Assembly: GCF_020991455.1 (NCBI RefSeq)
Contig: NZ_JAJMOX010000002.1
Span: 434,001-498,000 of the forward strand
Origin: Flavobacterium sp. JAS
GTDB lineage: Bacteria; Bacteroidota; Bacteroidia; Flavobacteriales; Flavobacteriaceae
DNA: 64,000 nt
Direction of reading: 5' to 3'
Translations under genes and position numbers: made by a program
In this document: positions 1-8,688 of the stretch, one piece after another
Layout: every line of letters begins with the position of its first letter
Numbering within the stretch: the first letter of the stretch is position 1
Notes under the pieces: generated by a model
Told to the model about the DNA's origin: nothing
The model's input: the letters and a program-made list of their open reading frames with translations, nothing else
Databases searched by the model: none

Positions 1-424
1 TTACATTGGATGCTACATAAATGCAGCCTTCCATAATCTGACCAACTTCAGGTAAAGTTTCTCTGATAATCTCTTTAGCATTTACCACATTTTGCAAAGT
101 AATTATAATCGTTTCAGCATTTATGCAATCTTTATAAGTGTTTAATATATCGCTTATAGAATAGGATTTAGAAGTAAGAATTAATACATCCAGAATTCCA
201 ATTTCTGTTGGATTATCAGATACTAAATCCGGAAATATTGTTTCTTTTTCACCTTTAGATTCAAATAATAAACCGTTGTTTTGTATGGCAGTTTTAGTTT
301 CGCCTCTGCAAATAAAGATGATTTTGGCAGCACTGTTTTTATATTTTTTAGCCAGTGGAGCACCAACAAATCCGCCGATTCCACCAATCCCTAAAATTCC
401 TATTTTTATTGTATCTGAGTTCAT
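1..424 (-). CDS. 2-dehydropantoate 2-reductase-like protein (partial, 3' end outside window)
   Basis: The first ~141 residues are read from an ATG at 424 on the minus strand; the rest runs off the window. The N-terminus carries a Rossmann dinucleotide motif (GILGIGGIGGFVG), followed by a segment ending in TLQNVVNA, which resembles the TLQNG region of ketopantoate reductases (ApbA/PanE family). Family members reduce ketopantoate to pantoate with NADPH on the way to pantothenate and CoA. Many Bacteroidota carry several paralogues, so the true substrate may be another 2-oxo acid. It is divergent from the AraC regulator at 525, with about 100 bp between the two starts. The fold is fairly sure; the exact substrate is not. 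Confidence 0.7.
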   Translation of the reverse strand, partial: MNSDTIKIGILGIGGIGGFVGAPLAKKYKNSAAKIIFICRGETKTAIQNNGLLFESKGEKETIFPDLVSDNPTEIGILDVLILTSKSYSISDILNTYKDCINAETIIITLQNVVNAKEIIRETLPEVGQIMEGCIYVASNV

Positions 425-501
425 ATTGTGTATTTGAGATTTTAATTTATAGATGCAAAGTAAATAGGTTCACGATCATTAATTGATGTAAAAATATAGG
501 T

Positions 502-509
502 TATATTTG
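502..509 (+). promoter_or_regulatory. Candidate -7 box for the AraC gene
   Basis: TATATTTG matches the Bacteroidota -7 consensus TAnnTTTG and lies 15 bp before the ATG at 525. A TTG at 483-485 could serve as the -33 element, with a shorter than usual spacer of 16 bp. Confidence 0.4.
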
Positions 510-524
510 TAAAAATTAAGGATT

Positions 525-1361
525 ATGAAAGACACTTTTTTTATTTACAAAGATTTTGAGATTTATTCTGTCGAAGAATTAACATGGAAGAAAGAAGTGC
601 ACCGACATAATTTTTTCGAACTATTATATATTGAATACGGAACCGGAAATCATATCCTGAATTCGATTCCTCATAACTATAAAGAGCACGATATTTATTT
701 GCTTACGCCAAAAGATTATCATTCGTTTAAAACATTAGAGCCTACAAAGTTTCATTGCCTTCGTTTTCTGCCTAATTTTTTTTCGAACAAAAAAGAAATT
801 GAAGAAATTGAAAAGCTGTTTTATTACCACAATCAAACTAGTGGAAATTTGATTTTTCTCGAAGATGATAAAACTTTCTGCGAAATGGTTATTCTAAAAA
901 TTCTTGATGAAGTAGCCAAACCAAAAGGTCAAAACGAAATCATAATCAAAAGTTTGATGCTATCACTGATTCATATAATTAGAAGAAACGCCACACTATA
1001 TGAAAGCGATGTAAATCTAAAAACTACTGAGGTTTTAAAGATTGATACTATTTTAAGTTACATTAGGTCGAATATTGCCAATCCGCATTTGCTAAAGAAA
1101 AAAGAAATGGCCAGTTATTTTAATGTTTCGATCAATTACATTGGCGAGTATTTTAAAACCCATCTAAACATTACTTTAAGAGATTATATCGAGCAAACGA
1201 AACTCAAAGTTGTAACAGAGAAACTAAGTAAAAGCAATCTGACTTTTTCAGAAATCAGTAATGATTTAGGTTTTATTGATAGCAGTCATTTTAATAAATT
1301 CATCATGCGCAGTACCGGAAGTTCACCTTCAGAATTTAAAAAATCATTAAGTATTTCTTAG
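525..1361 (+). CDS. AraC family transcriptional regulator
   Basis: A 278-residue cytoplasmic DNA-binding protein. The N-terminal part has cupin-like sensor features (EVHRHNFFELLYIE, then a YLLTPKDYHSF segment). The last ~100 residues form the double helix-turn-helix of the AraC/XylS family, with MASYFNVSINYIGEYF as the first helix pair and FSEISNDLGFIDSSHFNKF as the second. It faces away from the ketopantoate reductase-like gene at 424 and may regulate it. It ends at a hairpin shared with the convergent GNAT gene. The inducer cannot be read from sequence. Family call is secure, target unknown. Confidence 0.85.
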   Translation: MKDTFFIYKDFEIYSVEELTWKKEVHRHNFFELLYIEYGTGNHILNSIPHNYKEHDIYLLTPKDYHSFKTLEPTKFHCLRFLPNFFSNKKEIEEIEKLFYYHNQTSGNLIFLEDDKTFCEMVILKILDEVAKPKGQNEIIIKSLMLSLIHIIRRNATLYESDVNLKTTEVLKIDTILSYIRSNIANPHLLKKKEMASYFNVSINYIGEYFKTHLNITLRDYIEQTKLKVVTEKLSKSNLTFSEISNDLGFIDSSHFNKFIMRSTGSSPSEFKKSLSIS

Positions 1362-1390
1362 TAGGAGTTGTTTTTACTACCAAGAAATAC
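1351..1390. terminator. Bidirectional terminator hairpin
   Basis: GTATTTCTT (1351-1359) pairs with AAGAAATAC (1382-1390), with extra pairing GTAG/CTAC inside. It overlaps the end of the AraC gene and lies just before the end of the convergent GNAT gene. Confidence 0.5.
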
Positions 1391-1400
1391 CTTTTGAATA

Positions 1401-1871
1401 TTATTTTACAAAATCCATTTCTACATGCTCAATTCCCGCATCCAGGAAATAATTATCAGTTTGTCTGAATCCGTTTTTAATATAGAACGAACTTGCATTT
1501 ACTTGTGCGTATAGATAAATTTTCTTTTCGGTTTTTAAATCGGCTAATATTTTTTGCAGAATTGCTTCACCAATTCGTTGTCCACGATAGCTACTCAATA
1601 CTGCAATTCTCTCAATTTTAGCACCTTTTTCCATTTTTCTATATCGCGCAGCTCCAGCAGGTAAACCATCAACTGTTGCCAAATAATGAATCGCCTGATC
1701 ATCATCCATAGATTCGCGTTCTTGGGATACGTTTTGTTCTTCTACAAAAACTTTTCTTCTGATGGTAAATGCAATTTCGATTTGCTTTGAATCTTCAATT
1801 CTTTCAATTTTAATCGTGTTTCCTAATGTGTTTTGGGGAGTATTGTTTTCCATTTGTTGTTTTTTTTGCAT
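1401..1871 (-). CDS. GNAT family N-acetyltransferase
   Basis: A 156-residue single-domain acetyltransferase. The acetyl-CoA pyrophosphate-binding motif is visible as YRGQRIGEAIL, preceded by the strand IERIAVLSS. The segment IRRKVFVEEQNV near residue 40 is typical of the ElaA/GNAT branch. Substrate is unknown; relatives acetylate small amines or peptide N-termini. A second in-frame ATG lies six codons downstream (1853), and either start is possible because no clear ribosome site distinguishes them. It converges with the AraC gene upstream. The family is secure; function beyond acetyl transfer is not. Confidence 0.85.
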   Translation of the reverse strand: MQKKQQMENNTPQNTLGNTIKIERIEDSKQIEIAFTIRRKVFVEEQNVSQERESMDDDQAIHYLATVDGLPAGAARYRKMEKGAKIERIAVLSSYRGQRIGEAILQKILADLKTEKKIYLYAQVNASSFYIKNGFRQTDNYFLDAGIEHVEMDFVK

Positions 1872-2068
1872 TTCAAACGCTATGAAGTTTAATAATATCA
1901 GTGCGTGAGAACAATTTTACGCAAATTTACGTAGTTAACTACATATATTCAAAACGAAATTTAAAATTTATGATTTATTTATATTCTTAAGCTTTCACTA
2001 TAGAGCGTTTTTAATTTTTGGAGCAGAGCAATTTGGTTTTTTAAGAACAGTTGTCCGCTGTCCATTAT

Positions 2069-2127
2069 ATCTTTTTTAGGGCAAAGAAAAATTGCCCTAA
2101 AAAAAGATGCCTCCCGAAGTCTCGGAA
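2069..2127. repeat. Long hairpin plus TCCCGA palindrome (dispersed repeat-like)
   Basis: The arms at 2069-2084 and 2092-2108 form a near-perfect 16-bp stem with GGGCAA/TTGCCC at the apex. Directly after it lies TCCCGAAGTCTCGGAA (2112-2127), an imperfect palindrome resembling those at 29206, 50698 and 53201. It sits in the 419-bp space between the GNAT gene and the MDR gene. It looks like a dispersed intergenic element of Flavobacterium; it could also act as a terminator. Confidence 0.45.
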
Positions 2128-2201
2128 CCATCAGGGCTTGGTGAGAGCTTTAGTAATTTTAATAACCTTATATTAAAGCAATAAATTAAAAACGATAAAG
2201 A

Positions 2202-2259
2202 TGTACAAAATCATAGTGTATTTGTACAATTCTAAGAATCGTCGTTGTGCGTATCTTTG
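2202..2259 (+). promoter_or_regulatory. Paired TGTACA sites and -7 box before the MDR gene
   Basis: TGTACA occurs at 2202-2207 and again at 2223-2228 (inside the palindrome TTGTACAA), 21 bp apart, which is two helical turns. TATCTTTG at 2252-2259 fits TAnnTTTG. The arrangement looks like an upstream operator pair for an oxidoreductase regulator; no such regulator is adjacent. Confidence 0.35.
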
Positions 2260-2290
2260 TAATATAAGTTTAAATCAAAAGATAAAAAAG

Positions 2291-3304
2291 ATGAAAGCAA
2301 TAGGATTTAAAACCTCATTATCAATAGAAAAGGAAGATAGTTTTATTGAATTTGAAACTCCAAAACCAATTTCGGGACCACAGGATTTATTAGTTAAAAT
2401 TCAGGCTGTTTCAGTGAATCCTGTAGATTTTAAAATACGCCAGAACAGCGCCAAAGATGCCGTTCTTGAAACACCAAAAATTATAGGTTGGGATGCCGTA
2501 GGAATTGTTGAAGCCATTGGCGAGAACGCAAGTTTGTTTAAAGCGGGCGATGAAGTTTTTTACGCCGGAGATCTTACCAAACAAGGCAGTAATGCCCAAT
2601 ATCAAATTATTGACGAACGAATTGTTGGCCATAAACCAAAGTCAATCTCTGTAGAACAAGCCGCTGCAATGCCATTAACAGGATTAACAGCCTGGGAAAT
2701 ATTATTCGATAGAATTCGTATCGATCCTGAAAAAGATAAAGGCAAAACTATTTTGATAATTGGCGGAGCAGGAGGAGTAGGATCAATTGCCATTCAGCTG
2801 GCTAAGAAAATTGCGGGATTAACTGTAATTGCCACAGCTTCACGTCCTGAATCTATCGAATGGTGTAAAGAACAAGGTGCTGATTTTGTCGTAAACCATA
2901 AAAATTTAATAGAAGAAGTTCGTAATGCAGGTTTTCAGCAGGTTGATTTTATTTTAGATTTTGTCGATGTAAATCAATATTGGGATGCGTTTGTAGAGTT
3001 GATAAAACCTCAGGGACATATTGGTTCTATAAGTGATCCTGTAGAAAGTGTAAATCTTCGTCAGTTAAAAGGTAAAAGCGCCAGTTTCCATTGGGAATTA
3101 ATGTTTACGCGTTCTATGTTTCAAACAGAGGACATGATCGAGCAACATCATATTTTGAACCAATTAGCCAATTTACTGGATAACGGAACAATTCAATCTA
3201 CCTTAAAAACAACATTGAATGGTTTTACGGCTGCAAATTTCAAAGAAGCACATCAGTTGTTAGAATCCGGAAAAACAATTGGTAAGATTGCGATTAAGTT
3301 TTAA
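2291..3304 (+). CDS. Zinc-type alcohol dehydrogenase-like / quinone oxidoreductase (MDR family)
   Basis: A 337-residue NAD(P)H-dependent oxidoreductase of the medium-chain superfamily. The GroES-like N-terminal part contains VNPVDFKIR and GWDAVGIVEAIG. The Rossmann part contains IIGGAGGVGSIAIQLAK, the dinucleotide-binding motif. Catalytic zinc ligands are not evident, as in the quinone oxidoreductase branch, where enzymes reduce quinones or unsaturated carbonyls. The start at 2291 was preferred over an upstream in-frame ATG at 2201, because the 30 extra codons overlap the likely promoter and the protein then begins like its family (MKAIGF). A terminator hairpin follows. Confidence 0.85.
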   Translation: MKAIGFKTSLSIEKEDSFIEFETPKPISGPQDLLVKIQAVSVNPVDFKIRQNSAKDAVLETPKIIGWDAVGIVEAIGENASLFKAGDEVFYAGDLTKQGSNAQYQIIDERIVGHKPKSISVEQAAAMPLTGLTAWEILFDRIRIDPEKDKGKTILIIGGAGGVGSIAIQLAKKIAGLTVIATASRPESIEWCKEQGADFVVNHKNLIEEVRNAGFQQVDFILDFVDVNQYWDAFVELIKPQGHIGSISDPVESVNLRQLKGKSASFHWELMFTRSMFQTEDMIEQHHILNQLANLLDNGTIQSTLKTTLNGFTAANFKEAHQLLESGKTIGKIAIKF

Positions 3305-3323
3305 AATAAAAAACGAACAAATG

Positions 3324-3363
3324 ATAAAAGTCTTTAAAAACGTTGGTTCTTAAAGACTTTTAT
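3324..3363. terminator. Bidirectional terminator
   Basis: A perfect 14-bp inverted repeat (ATAAAAGTCTTTAA at 3324-3337 and its complement at 3350-3363) with a 12-nt loop lies between the convergent MDR and cupin genes. T-rich flanks occur on both strands. Confidence 0.75.
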
Positions 3364-3382
3364 AATTTTAATCTAGTTATCA

Positions 3383-3727
3383 TTACTTCAAAATAACCAC
3401 TTCTTCGGGAATATTAAATAATAAAGTGCAGCCCGTTTTTGAGAACACAGAATGCGAACTTCCTGGTGGCATGTATAAATAATCCCCTTTTTTTAATTCA
3501 TCTTTTCCAGAGCGAACCTCACCATCGAGAACAAAGATTTCTTCTCCGGCAGGATGAACGTGATTTGGATACGAAGCTCCGGGTTCGAATTTTAATAAAA
3601 ACGTAGGGGGCCTTTTTGTTGCTTGATCAAAACGTAGAATTTTAACATAAATCCCTTCGGTTTTAATTCCTTCCTCTTTAAGAGGTTTCCAATCTATTTC
3701 GCTGCTTTTTGTGATTTGTCTTTCCAT
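3383..3727 (-). CDS. Cupin domain protein (ChrR-like cupin)
   Basis: A 114-residue single-domain cupin. The metal-binding motif 1 is visible as NHVHPAGEEIFVLDGE (two His and a Glu) and motif 2 as YLYMPPGSSHSVFS with a His. Such proteins resemble the C-terminal cupin of the anti-sigma factor ChrR and often act as small dioxygenases or metal-dependent sensors. It lies 12 bp downstream of the DoxX gene and is very likely co-transcribed with it, perhaps under the AraC gene at 5052. The metal and substrate cannot be told. Confidence 0.8.
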   Translation of the reverse strand: MERQITKSSEIDWKPLKEEGIKTEGIYVKILRFDQATKRPPTFLLKFEPGASYPNHVHPAGEEIFVLDGEVRSGKDELKKGDYLYMPPGSSHSVFSKTGCTLLFNIPEEVVILK

Positions 3728-3739
3728 TTTTTCTGATTT

Positions 3740-4171
3740 TTAATTTGTTTTATTTTTCGAAATTATTTCATCTAAACTCCATCTGTATTTCTCTGTAGTT
3801 GCCAAAAGAAAAGCAGCCATAGAAAACACAAATACCGAATAATCCAGTGGATCTTTTACCCCAAAAGAATACGTCATGGCAAGGGCAAACACAAAAGTCA
3901 AAATTGCGGCCGCTACTGAAACTATTTTTGTTTGATAACCAATAAATAGGAGTAAACCCAAAAGTGATTCGGCAATAGTTGCAAGGATTGCGATTGTGGG
4001 AATAGCGTTTTTTGGAGCAAAAGAATTTACTTTTGCGGTATAATCCAGAAAGTTTTCCCAGCCTGAAGAATGACTTCCCCAGAATCCTAACCGACTTGAA
4101 ACGGCCGATAGAAATCCTGTTGCTAAGGCAATTCGCAAAAGCAAAACTGCATAATCCTGATATCTTTTCAT
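3740..4171 (-). CDS. DoxX family membrane protein
   Basis: A 143-residue inner-membrane protein with four hydrophobic helices. The first begins near residue 8 (AVLLLRIALATGFLSAVSSR). A later segment, ATIAESLLGLLLFIGYQTK, is typical of the DoxX/DoxD-like family. The role is uncertain; related proteins take part in redox or sulfur chemistry. It is followed after 12 bp by the cupin gene and preceded by an AraC regulator on the same strand, so the three may form a regulated unit. Topology is well supported, function weakly. Confidence 0.75.
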   Translation of the reverse strand: MKRYQDYAVLLLRIALATGFLSAVSSRLGFWGSHSSGWENFLDYTAKVNSFAPKNAIPTIAILATIAESLLGLLLFIGYQTKIVSVAAAILTFVFALAMTYSFGVKDPLDYSVFVFSMAAFLLATTEKYRWSLDEIISKNKTN

Positions 4172-4257
4172 ACACTAATTTGTTAGTAATTATTATGATA
4201 CAAAGATGTTGCAAGTAGGCTTGCTAAAGAATAGAGAATCTTAGAAAAAGCATGTAA

Positions 4258-5052
4258 TTATGAAGAAACTACTTTTTCTTTATACGATTTTGGAGAAGTA
4301 TTGGTGTGTTTCTTAAAGAAGTTTGAGAAATAAAAAGGATCATTAAAACCTAAGGCATAACCAACTTCTTTTACCGATAGTTTCTCGTAGGTAAAAAGAC
4401 GTTTAGCTTCAGAAATAATCAATCCAAAAATTACGTTTTGAGCTGTTTTATTGGTGTGTAATTTCGAAAGTTCGTTTAGTTTTGATTCGGTAGTTCCAAT
4501 TAAAACCGCAATTTCGTTTACCGAAAGATTCTTTTGGAAATTTTTTAAAACTGCATCGAGAAAATGAAGAAACACAGCATCTGGTTTGTAGATTTCGTCG
4601 CCACGATTAATTTTGGTGCGATTGATTTCAATTAGTATTAATTCAATTCGGCTGTGAATTGAAATCTGATATTGGTAAGGAGTTTCAATGAGTTCTTTTT
4701 TAATCTCTTCTAATTGCTGTACTATAAGCTTTGGATTATCAACCCTAATCATTTCATTCATTGCAAAATGACAGAACAATCCGTTATGGAAAATTAATTC
4801 CATGTCGTTATCATCTTTGCAGAAGAAATCATAAGTAAATTCCAAAATATAGCCCTTTGCGTTTTGTATGTTTTGAAAATAATGAATCTGTCCCGAAGTG
4901 ATGGTAATGACAGAATTTTCAGTCAATATAAATTCATTTTCATCTACAGAAATAGTCGTTGAACCCGAGGTGCAAAAGATTAAAACGTATTTTAAAACAC
5001 GTCTGGGATTCTCTAAATCTGTAGCTTGGTCAAATGGTTTTATATCAATCAT
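4258..5052 (-). CDS. AraC family transcriptional regulator
   Basis: A 264-residue regulator. The N-terminal ~160 residues form a cupin-like sensor (SGSTTISVDENEFILTENS, then ITSGQIHYFQ). The C-terminus has the two AraC helix-turn-helix motifs, LSVNEIAVLIGTTESKLNEL and KEVGYALGFNDPFYFSNFFK. The DoxX-cupin pair lies immediately downstream on the same strand, 86 bp away, and is the natural candidate target. A possible promoter is suggested by CATCTTTG on the minus strand in that gap. Family secure; ligand unknown. Confidence 0.85.
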   Translation of the reverse strand: MIDIKPFDQATDLENPRRVLKYVLIFCTSGSTTISVDENEFILTENSVITITSGQIHYFQNIQNAKGYILEFTYDFFCKDDNDMELIFHNGLFCHFAMNEMIRVDNPKLIVQQLEEIKKELIETPYQYQISIHSRIELILIEINRTKINRGDEIYKPDAVFLHFLDAVLKNFQKNLSVNEIAVLIGTTESKLNELSKLHTNKTAQNVIFGLIISEAKRLFTYEKLSVKEVGYALGFNDPFYFSNFFKKHTNTSPKSYKEKVVSS

Positions 5053-5183
5053 AATAAAAAAACTTAATCAAAAATAAGATTTTTTTGTGAATCTAGGAAG
5101 TTAGTTTTCAATGTTGATTTTTGAGAAGTTTTTTACTTTAGTTGTAAAGAGAATCTGTTGAGTTTTGTTGGATTAAAAAAAAA

Positions 5184-5207
5184 CCGTAAAGTCAGAAGAC
5201 TTTACGG
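5184..5207 (-). terminator. Intrinsic terminator after the ELWxxDGT gene
   Basis: A perfect 10-bp stem, CCGTAAAGTC / GACTTTACGG, with a 4-nt loop is followed on the minus strand by nine T residues. It lies 34 bp past the stop of the gene that ends at 5241. Confidence 0.85.
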
Positions 5208-5240
5208 AGTGGGTTATTTGATGTATTTTAAATTATTGGA

Positions 5241-8237
5241 CTAATGATTCACCATTAGCTTTACATTATTTATTTGACCATTTGAGAGCGTTGCTTTAAT
5301 GTAATAAATTCCTGTAGATAAATTACTTACATCATATTTGATTTCGTTTTTTAAGTCTTTATTTAATTGTTCATGAATTTTTTTCCCTGTTAAATCCCAT
5401 AATTCAAATTTAGTAATTTCAAAATGATCAAGAGATTTGAGATTTACTAATTTATTTGCAGGATTTGGATAAAGAGTTATTCTTTTTAGATCACTACTTT
5501 CAGGATTGAAATGATCGGAGATACCTAACGAGGAATCTTTTATCTTAGTGATGTAAAGTTCATTTCCACTAAAATCATTATTCGCTTGAAGATATAAATG
5601 ATTAGTAGTAGATCCTAATTCAGATATAGAATTATATCCTTCAAAATTTGGACCATTTACAACATTTATATCTAGATCTAGTGGTTTGCTCATATTGTTA
5701 TTGATAAACCATATTTTATGAGGAAACATTTCGGCTAGATACAATAAATTGTTATTATAGCAAGTTAAATTTCTTATTGCTAAAAAATCTGCGGTATCTG
5801 ATCCAGCTATTTTTTCAGTTATTTTACCATTAGTTCTCCACAATTCTTTTTCGGTTCTATAAAAGTCCTGAACAGGAAAATACAGATAATCTCCACATGC
5901 TAAAAACTCATTAATATTGAGATCAGGCATTATTGGATGATTTGCTCCATCAAATAATAAAATTGTACCAGCAATAGTTCCATCTGTTTTGTAAACGGCT
6001 TTTCTATAGCTATCAGGATTTCTGGCAACAAAATAGAGTTCATTATTAAAAGTTGTGGTGATTCGAATATCACTATCTATATTGTCTCCAAAAGATTTTA
6101 AATGTTTTGTTCCAGATGCAGTTCCATCAGAGACCCATAAATCATGTGGGCCATATGATGTGCCGGATGTTTCTGCAAAAAGGAATAATTTATTGTTGGC
6201 GGCTCTTAAAACTCTAATATCGTTTAAACTTATTATTTTAACAGTCCCGAATTGAGTTCCATCGGTTTTCCATAAACTTGAACCACTATTATCTTTAGCA
6301 ATAAAATAGATTACATTATTTAGTAAAGTAAAGTTTCCGGGATAACTACCATCGTTTAAAGCTCCACTTTCTGCTTTTATATTTTTTATCATATAAGTCC
6401 CGGATTCCGTTCCATCACTTCTCCATAATTCAAAACCATTTATTCCATCATTAGCATTAAAATACAAAATGTCATTAATTACGGTAAATGACTGTTTGTC
6501 ATTATAATTTTGCATGCTGCTGTTTTTACCTGGATTAATGTCTTTTACCATAACTGTACCACTTTCAGTTCCATCGCTTTTCCATAATTCGTAGCCATGA
6601 GTATCATCAACTGCACTAAAAAATAAAGTTCCATTTATTGCTTTCATTTCAGAAAGGTTATCAATGGCATCGTAACCTGGGTTTATATCTTTAACTAATT
6701 GAGTGCCAGAAATAGTCCCGTCGCTTTTATATAACTGATTTCCATATTCTTTCCCACGAGCTCTAAAAAATACATTCCCATTAACATCGGTAAATTTAGA
6801 TGGGCTGCTGCTATTGGAATAATTAAGATCTGCAAAAAAAGATGTTCCAGCTACTGTTCCATCGGTACTCCATAGTTCAATTCCATTTGTTTCATTTTCA
6901 CCAGTAAAAATTGTAATATTATTAATTGTGACAAAACTTTGTACGAATCCTGTGTTATTACTAGCTTTAACATTTGCCAACTCTAATGTACCATTTGCAG
7001 TGCCATCACTAGACCAAATTTTTCTTTCCGAATAATTAGTAGTGGATGCATAAAACAAAAGTTTATTGTTTATTTTATCAACATAAAAATTTTCTAGGCT
7101 TGACGATGCCCCCCCATTATTAATATCCTTTAATAAAATTGTGCCATTTGATGTCCCATCGGTTTTCCATATTTCGAAACCATGGATGTCATCGCTTGCA
7201 GTAAAGTAGATTTCATTATTAAATTTGATGAATATACTATTATATTGTATGCTGCTGTTCGTTGTGTTATTAATGTCACGAATCATAGAAGTTCCAGATT
7301 CTGTTCCGTCACTTTTCCATATTTCAGAACCATTAATTCCATCATTAGCTTCAAAGATTATCAAATTATTTAAGACAGCCCCTTTTAAAGAATACGAGCT
7401 GGAATTGAAACCTGTTTTTATATCTTTTACCATTACAGTTCCAGATTCAGTCCCATTACTTTTCCATAATTCAAAGCCTTTTATTCCGTCATTTGCGAAA
7501 AAATAAAAATTATCATTCATAATTAAGAACTGATTTATATTCGAGAATGAAGAATAATTTTGATTAATTTTAATTATCATTTTAGTTTCAGATTCAGTTC
7601 CATCCGTTTTCCATAATTGAAATCCATTTACTCCATCATTTGCTGTAAAATATAGATTATCTTTAAAAACAAATAAATTACCTGGGCTACTACTTCCATT
7701 AGGATTTATATCTTTTATTATGTGAGTCCCGGATTCCGTACCATCACTGGTCCATAGTTCAGATCCATTGGTGTCGGTAGTAGCGACAAAATATAATTTT
7801 CCATTAAAATTTAATAAACCTGCCGGTCCATAATACTCATCATTATTATTTGGTCTTATGTCTTTTACTATTACAGTTCCAGATTCAGTCCCGTCACTTT
7901 TCCATAGTTCGGTTCCATGTATACCATCAGAAGCAGTAAAGTATAGAATGTCATTAATGAAAACTAATGAGCTTGGGTTCGAAGAATTTTGCCCGGATTT
8001 AATATCCTTAATTAATCTTGTTCCTTCTTTTGTACCATCAGAGTACCATAATTCTTGGCCAAATTTTTTATAGTAACCATCTGTGGCTGTAAAATAAAAT
8101 CCGGACTTAGCAGTTGTGAGATTCTGAGGATTACTATCTTCTTGGAAGTTTAGTTCTACTAAAGTAGCATCTATAGTTTGAGCAGTTGTAAAATTAAAAA
8201 GAGCGATGATAAGAATAAGAGTAAAATTGTATTTCAT
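5241..8237 (-). CDS. Secreted ELWxxDGT-repeat protein with type IX secretion C-terminal signal
   Basis: A 998-residue exported protein. It starts with a Sec signal peptide (LILIIALFNFTTAQ). About sixteen units of the form ELW-K/S-DGT-x-x-GT follow, spaced roughly 45-65 residues apart, as in the ELWxxDGT repeat family. Most units end in a VKDI-like strand, so a beta-propeller or solenoid is likely. The last ~80 residues carry a sorting domain of the type IX system (LYPNPANKLVNL, ending in NVKLMVNH), which predicts transport across the outer membrane and surface attachment or release. No catalytic motif is evident. It stands alone, with a strong terminator downstream. Likely a surface or adhesion-related protein, though no binding partner can be inferred. 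Confidence 0.85.
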   Translation of the reverse strand: MKYNFTLILIIALFNFTTAQTIDATLVELNFQEDSNPQNLTTAKSGFYFTATDGYYKKFGQELWYSDGTKEGTRLIKDIKSGQNSSNPSSLVFINDILYFTASDGIHGTELWKSDGTESGTVIVKDIRPNNNDEYYGPAGLLNFNGKLYFVATTDTNGSELWTSDGTESGTHIIKDINPNGSSSPGNLFVFKDNLYFTANDGVNGFQLWKTDGTESETKMIIKINQNYSSFSNINQFLIMNDNFYFFANDGIKGFELWKSNGTESGTVMVKDIKTGFNSSSYSLKGAVLNNLIIFEANDGINGSEIWKSDGTESGTSMIRDINNTTNSSIQYNSIFIKFNNEIYFTASDDIHGFEIWKTDGTSNGTILLKDINNGGASSSLENFYVDKINNKLLFYASTTNYSERKIWSSDGTANGTLELANVKASNNTGFVQSFVTINNITIFTGENETNGIELWSTDGTVAGTSFFADLNYSNSSSPSKFTDVNGNVFFRARGKEYGNQLYKSDGTISGTQLVKDINPGYDAIDNLSEMKAINGTLFFSAVDDTHGYELWKSDGTESGTVMVKDINPGKNSSMQNYNDKQSFTVINDILYFNANDGINGFELWRSDGTESGTYMIKNIKAESGALNDGSYPGNFTLLNNVIYFIAKDNSGSSLWKTDGTQFGTVKIISLNDIRVLRAANNKLFLFAETSGTSYGPHDLWVSDGTASGTKHLKSFGDNIDSDIRITTTFNNELYFVARNPDSYRKAVYKTDGTIAGTILLFDGANHPIMPDLNINEFLACGDYLYFPVQDFYRTEKELWRTNGKITEKIAGSDTADFLAIRNLTCYNNNLLYLAEMFPHKIWFINNNMSKPLDLDINVVNGPNFEGYNSISELGSTTNHLYLQANNDFSGNELYITKIKDSSLGISDHFNPESSDLKRITLYPNPANKLVNLKSLDHFEITKFELWDLTGKKIHEQLNKDLKNEIKYDVSNLSTGIYYIKATLSNGQINNVKLMVNH

Positions 8238-8688
8238 TTAGTTTTTTAAGTGTATTAAATGTTTTTGTTGTTTTTAATCTATTAAAATTTTTGTTTTAGA
8301 TATTTTTTCAGCAAACGAATATATGAATTAAATGGATAGATTTATTGAAGTGTTAATTGATTAATCAAGTTTTATAAATGTTAGTTTTTTTCTAATTCTA
8401 GTTTGAAAGTTTTATAACCTTTGCAGAATTATTATTGTTTAACCCAATTTCACACTATAAAAAATGACGACACTTTATTTGCTATCGTCATTTTATAGAA
8501 ATTTTTATTTATTTAGTCTTGTAATGTAAATCTGTGCTTAATATAACTTTGAAACGAAAATTTTTTAAATTTTCCACTAAAATGACTTCTAAATTGTACA
8601 TACTTTTCTGTATTTCCGTTAAAGAGCATATAAAGGATTAATAATAGCAATAATTTTAGATTTTTAATTGTATATTGTCTCTTACAAA
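8238..8688. other. Intergenic region, 451 bp
   Basis: AT-rich spacer between the ELWxxDGT gene and the SRPBCC gene, both on the minus strand. It must hold the promoter of the former. Apart from the hairpin at 8455-8498, I see no convincing gene or RNA structure. Confidence 0.5.
8455..8498 (-). terminator. Terminator-like hairpin
   Basis: AATGACGA and TCGTCATT form the upper stem, extended by CTATAA/TTATAG with a two-A bulge. A T run follows the stem on the minus strand. It lies about 190 bp downstream of the SRPBCC gene. Confidence 0.6.

Noticed and set aside
3768-4214. 148-residue minus-strand frame over DoxX
   Set aside because: Same strand but another frame; the DoxX frame has proper membrane helices and a close neighbour.
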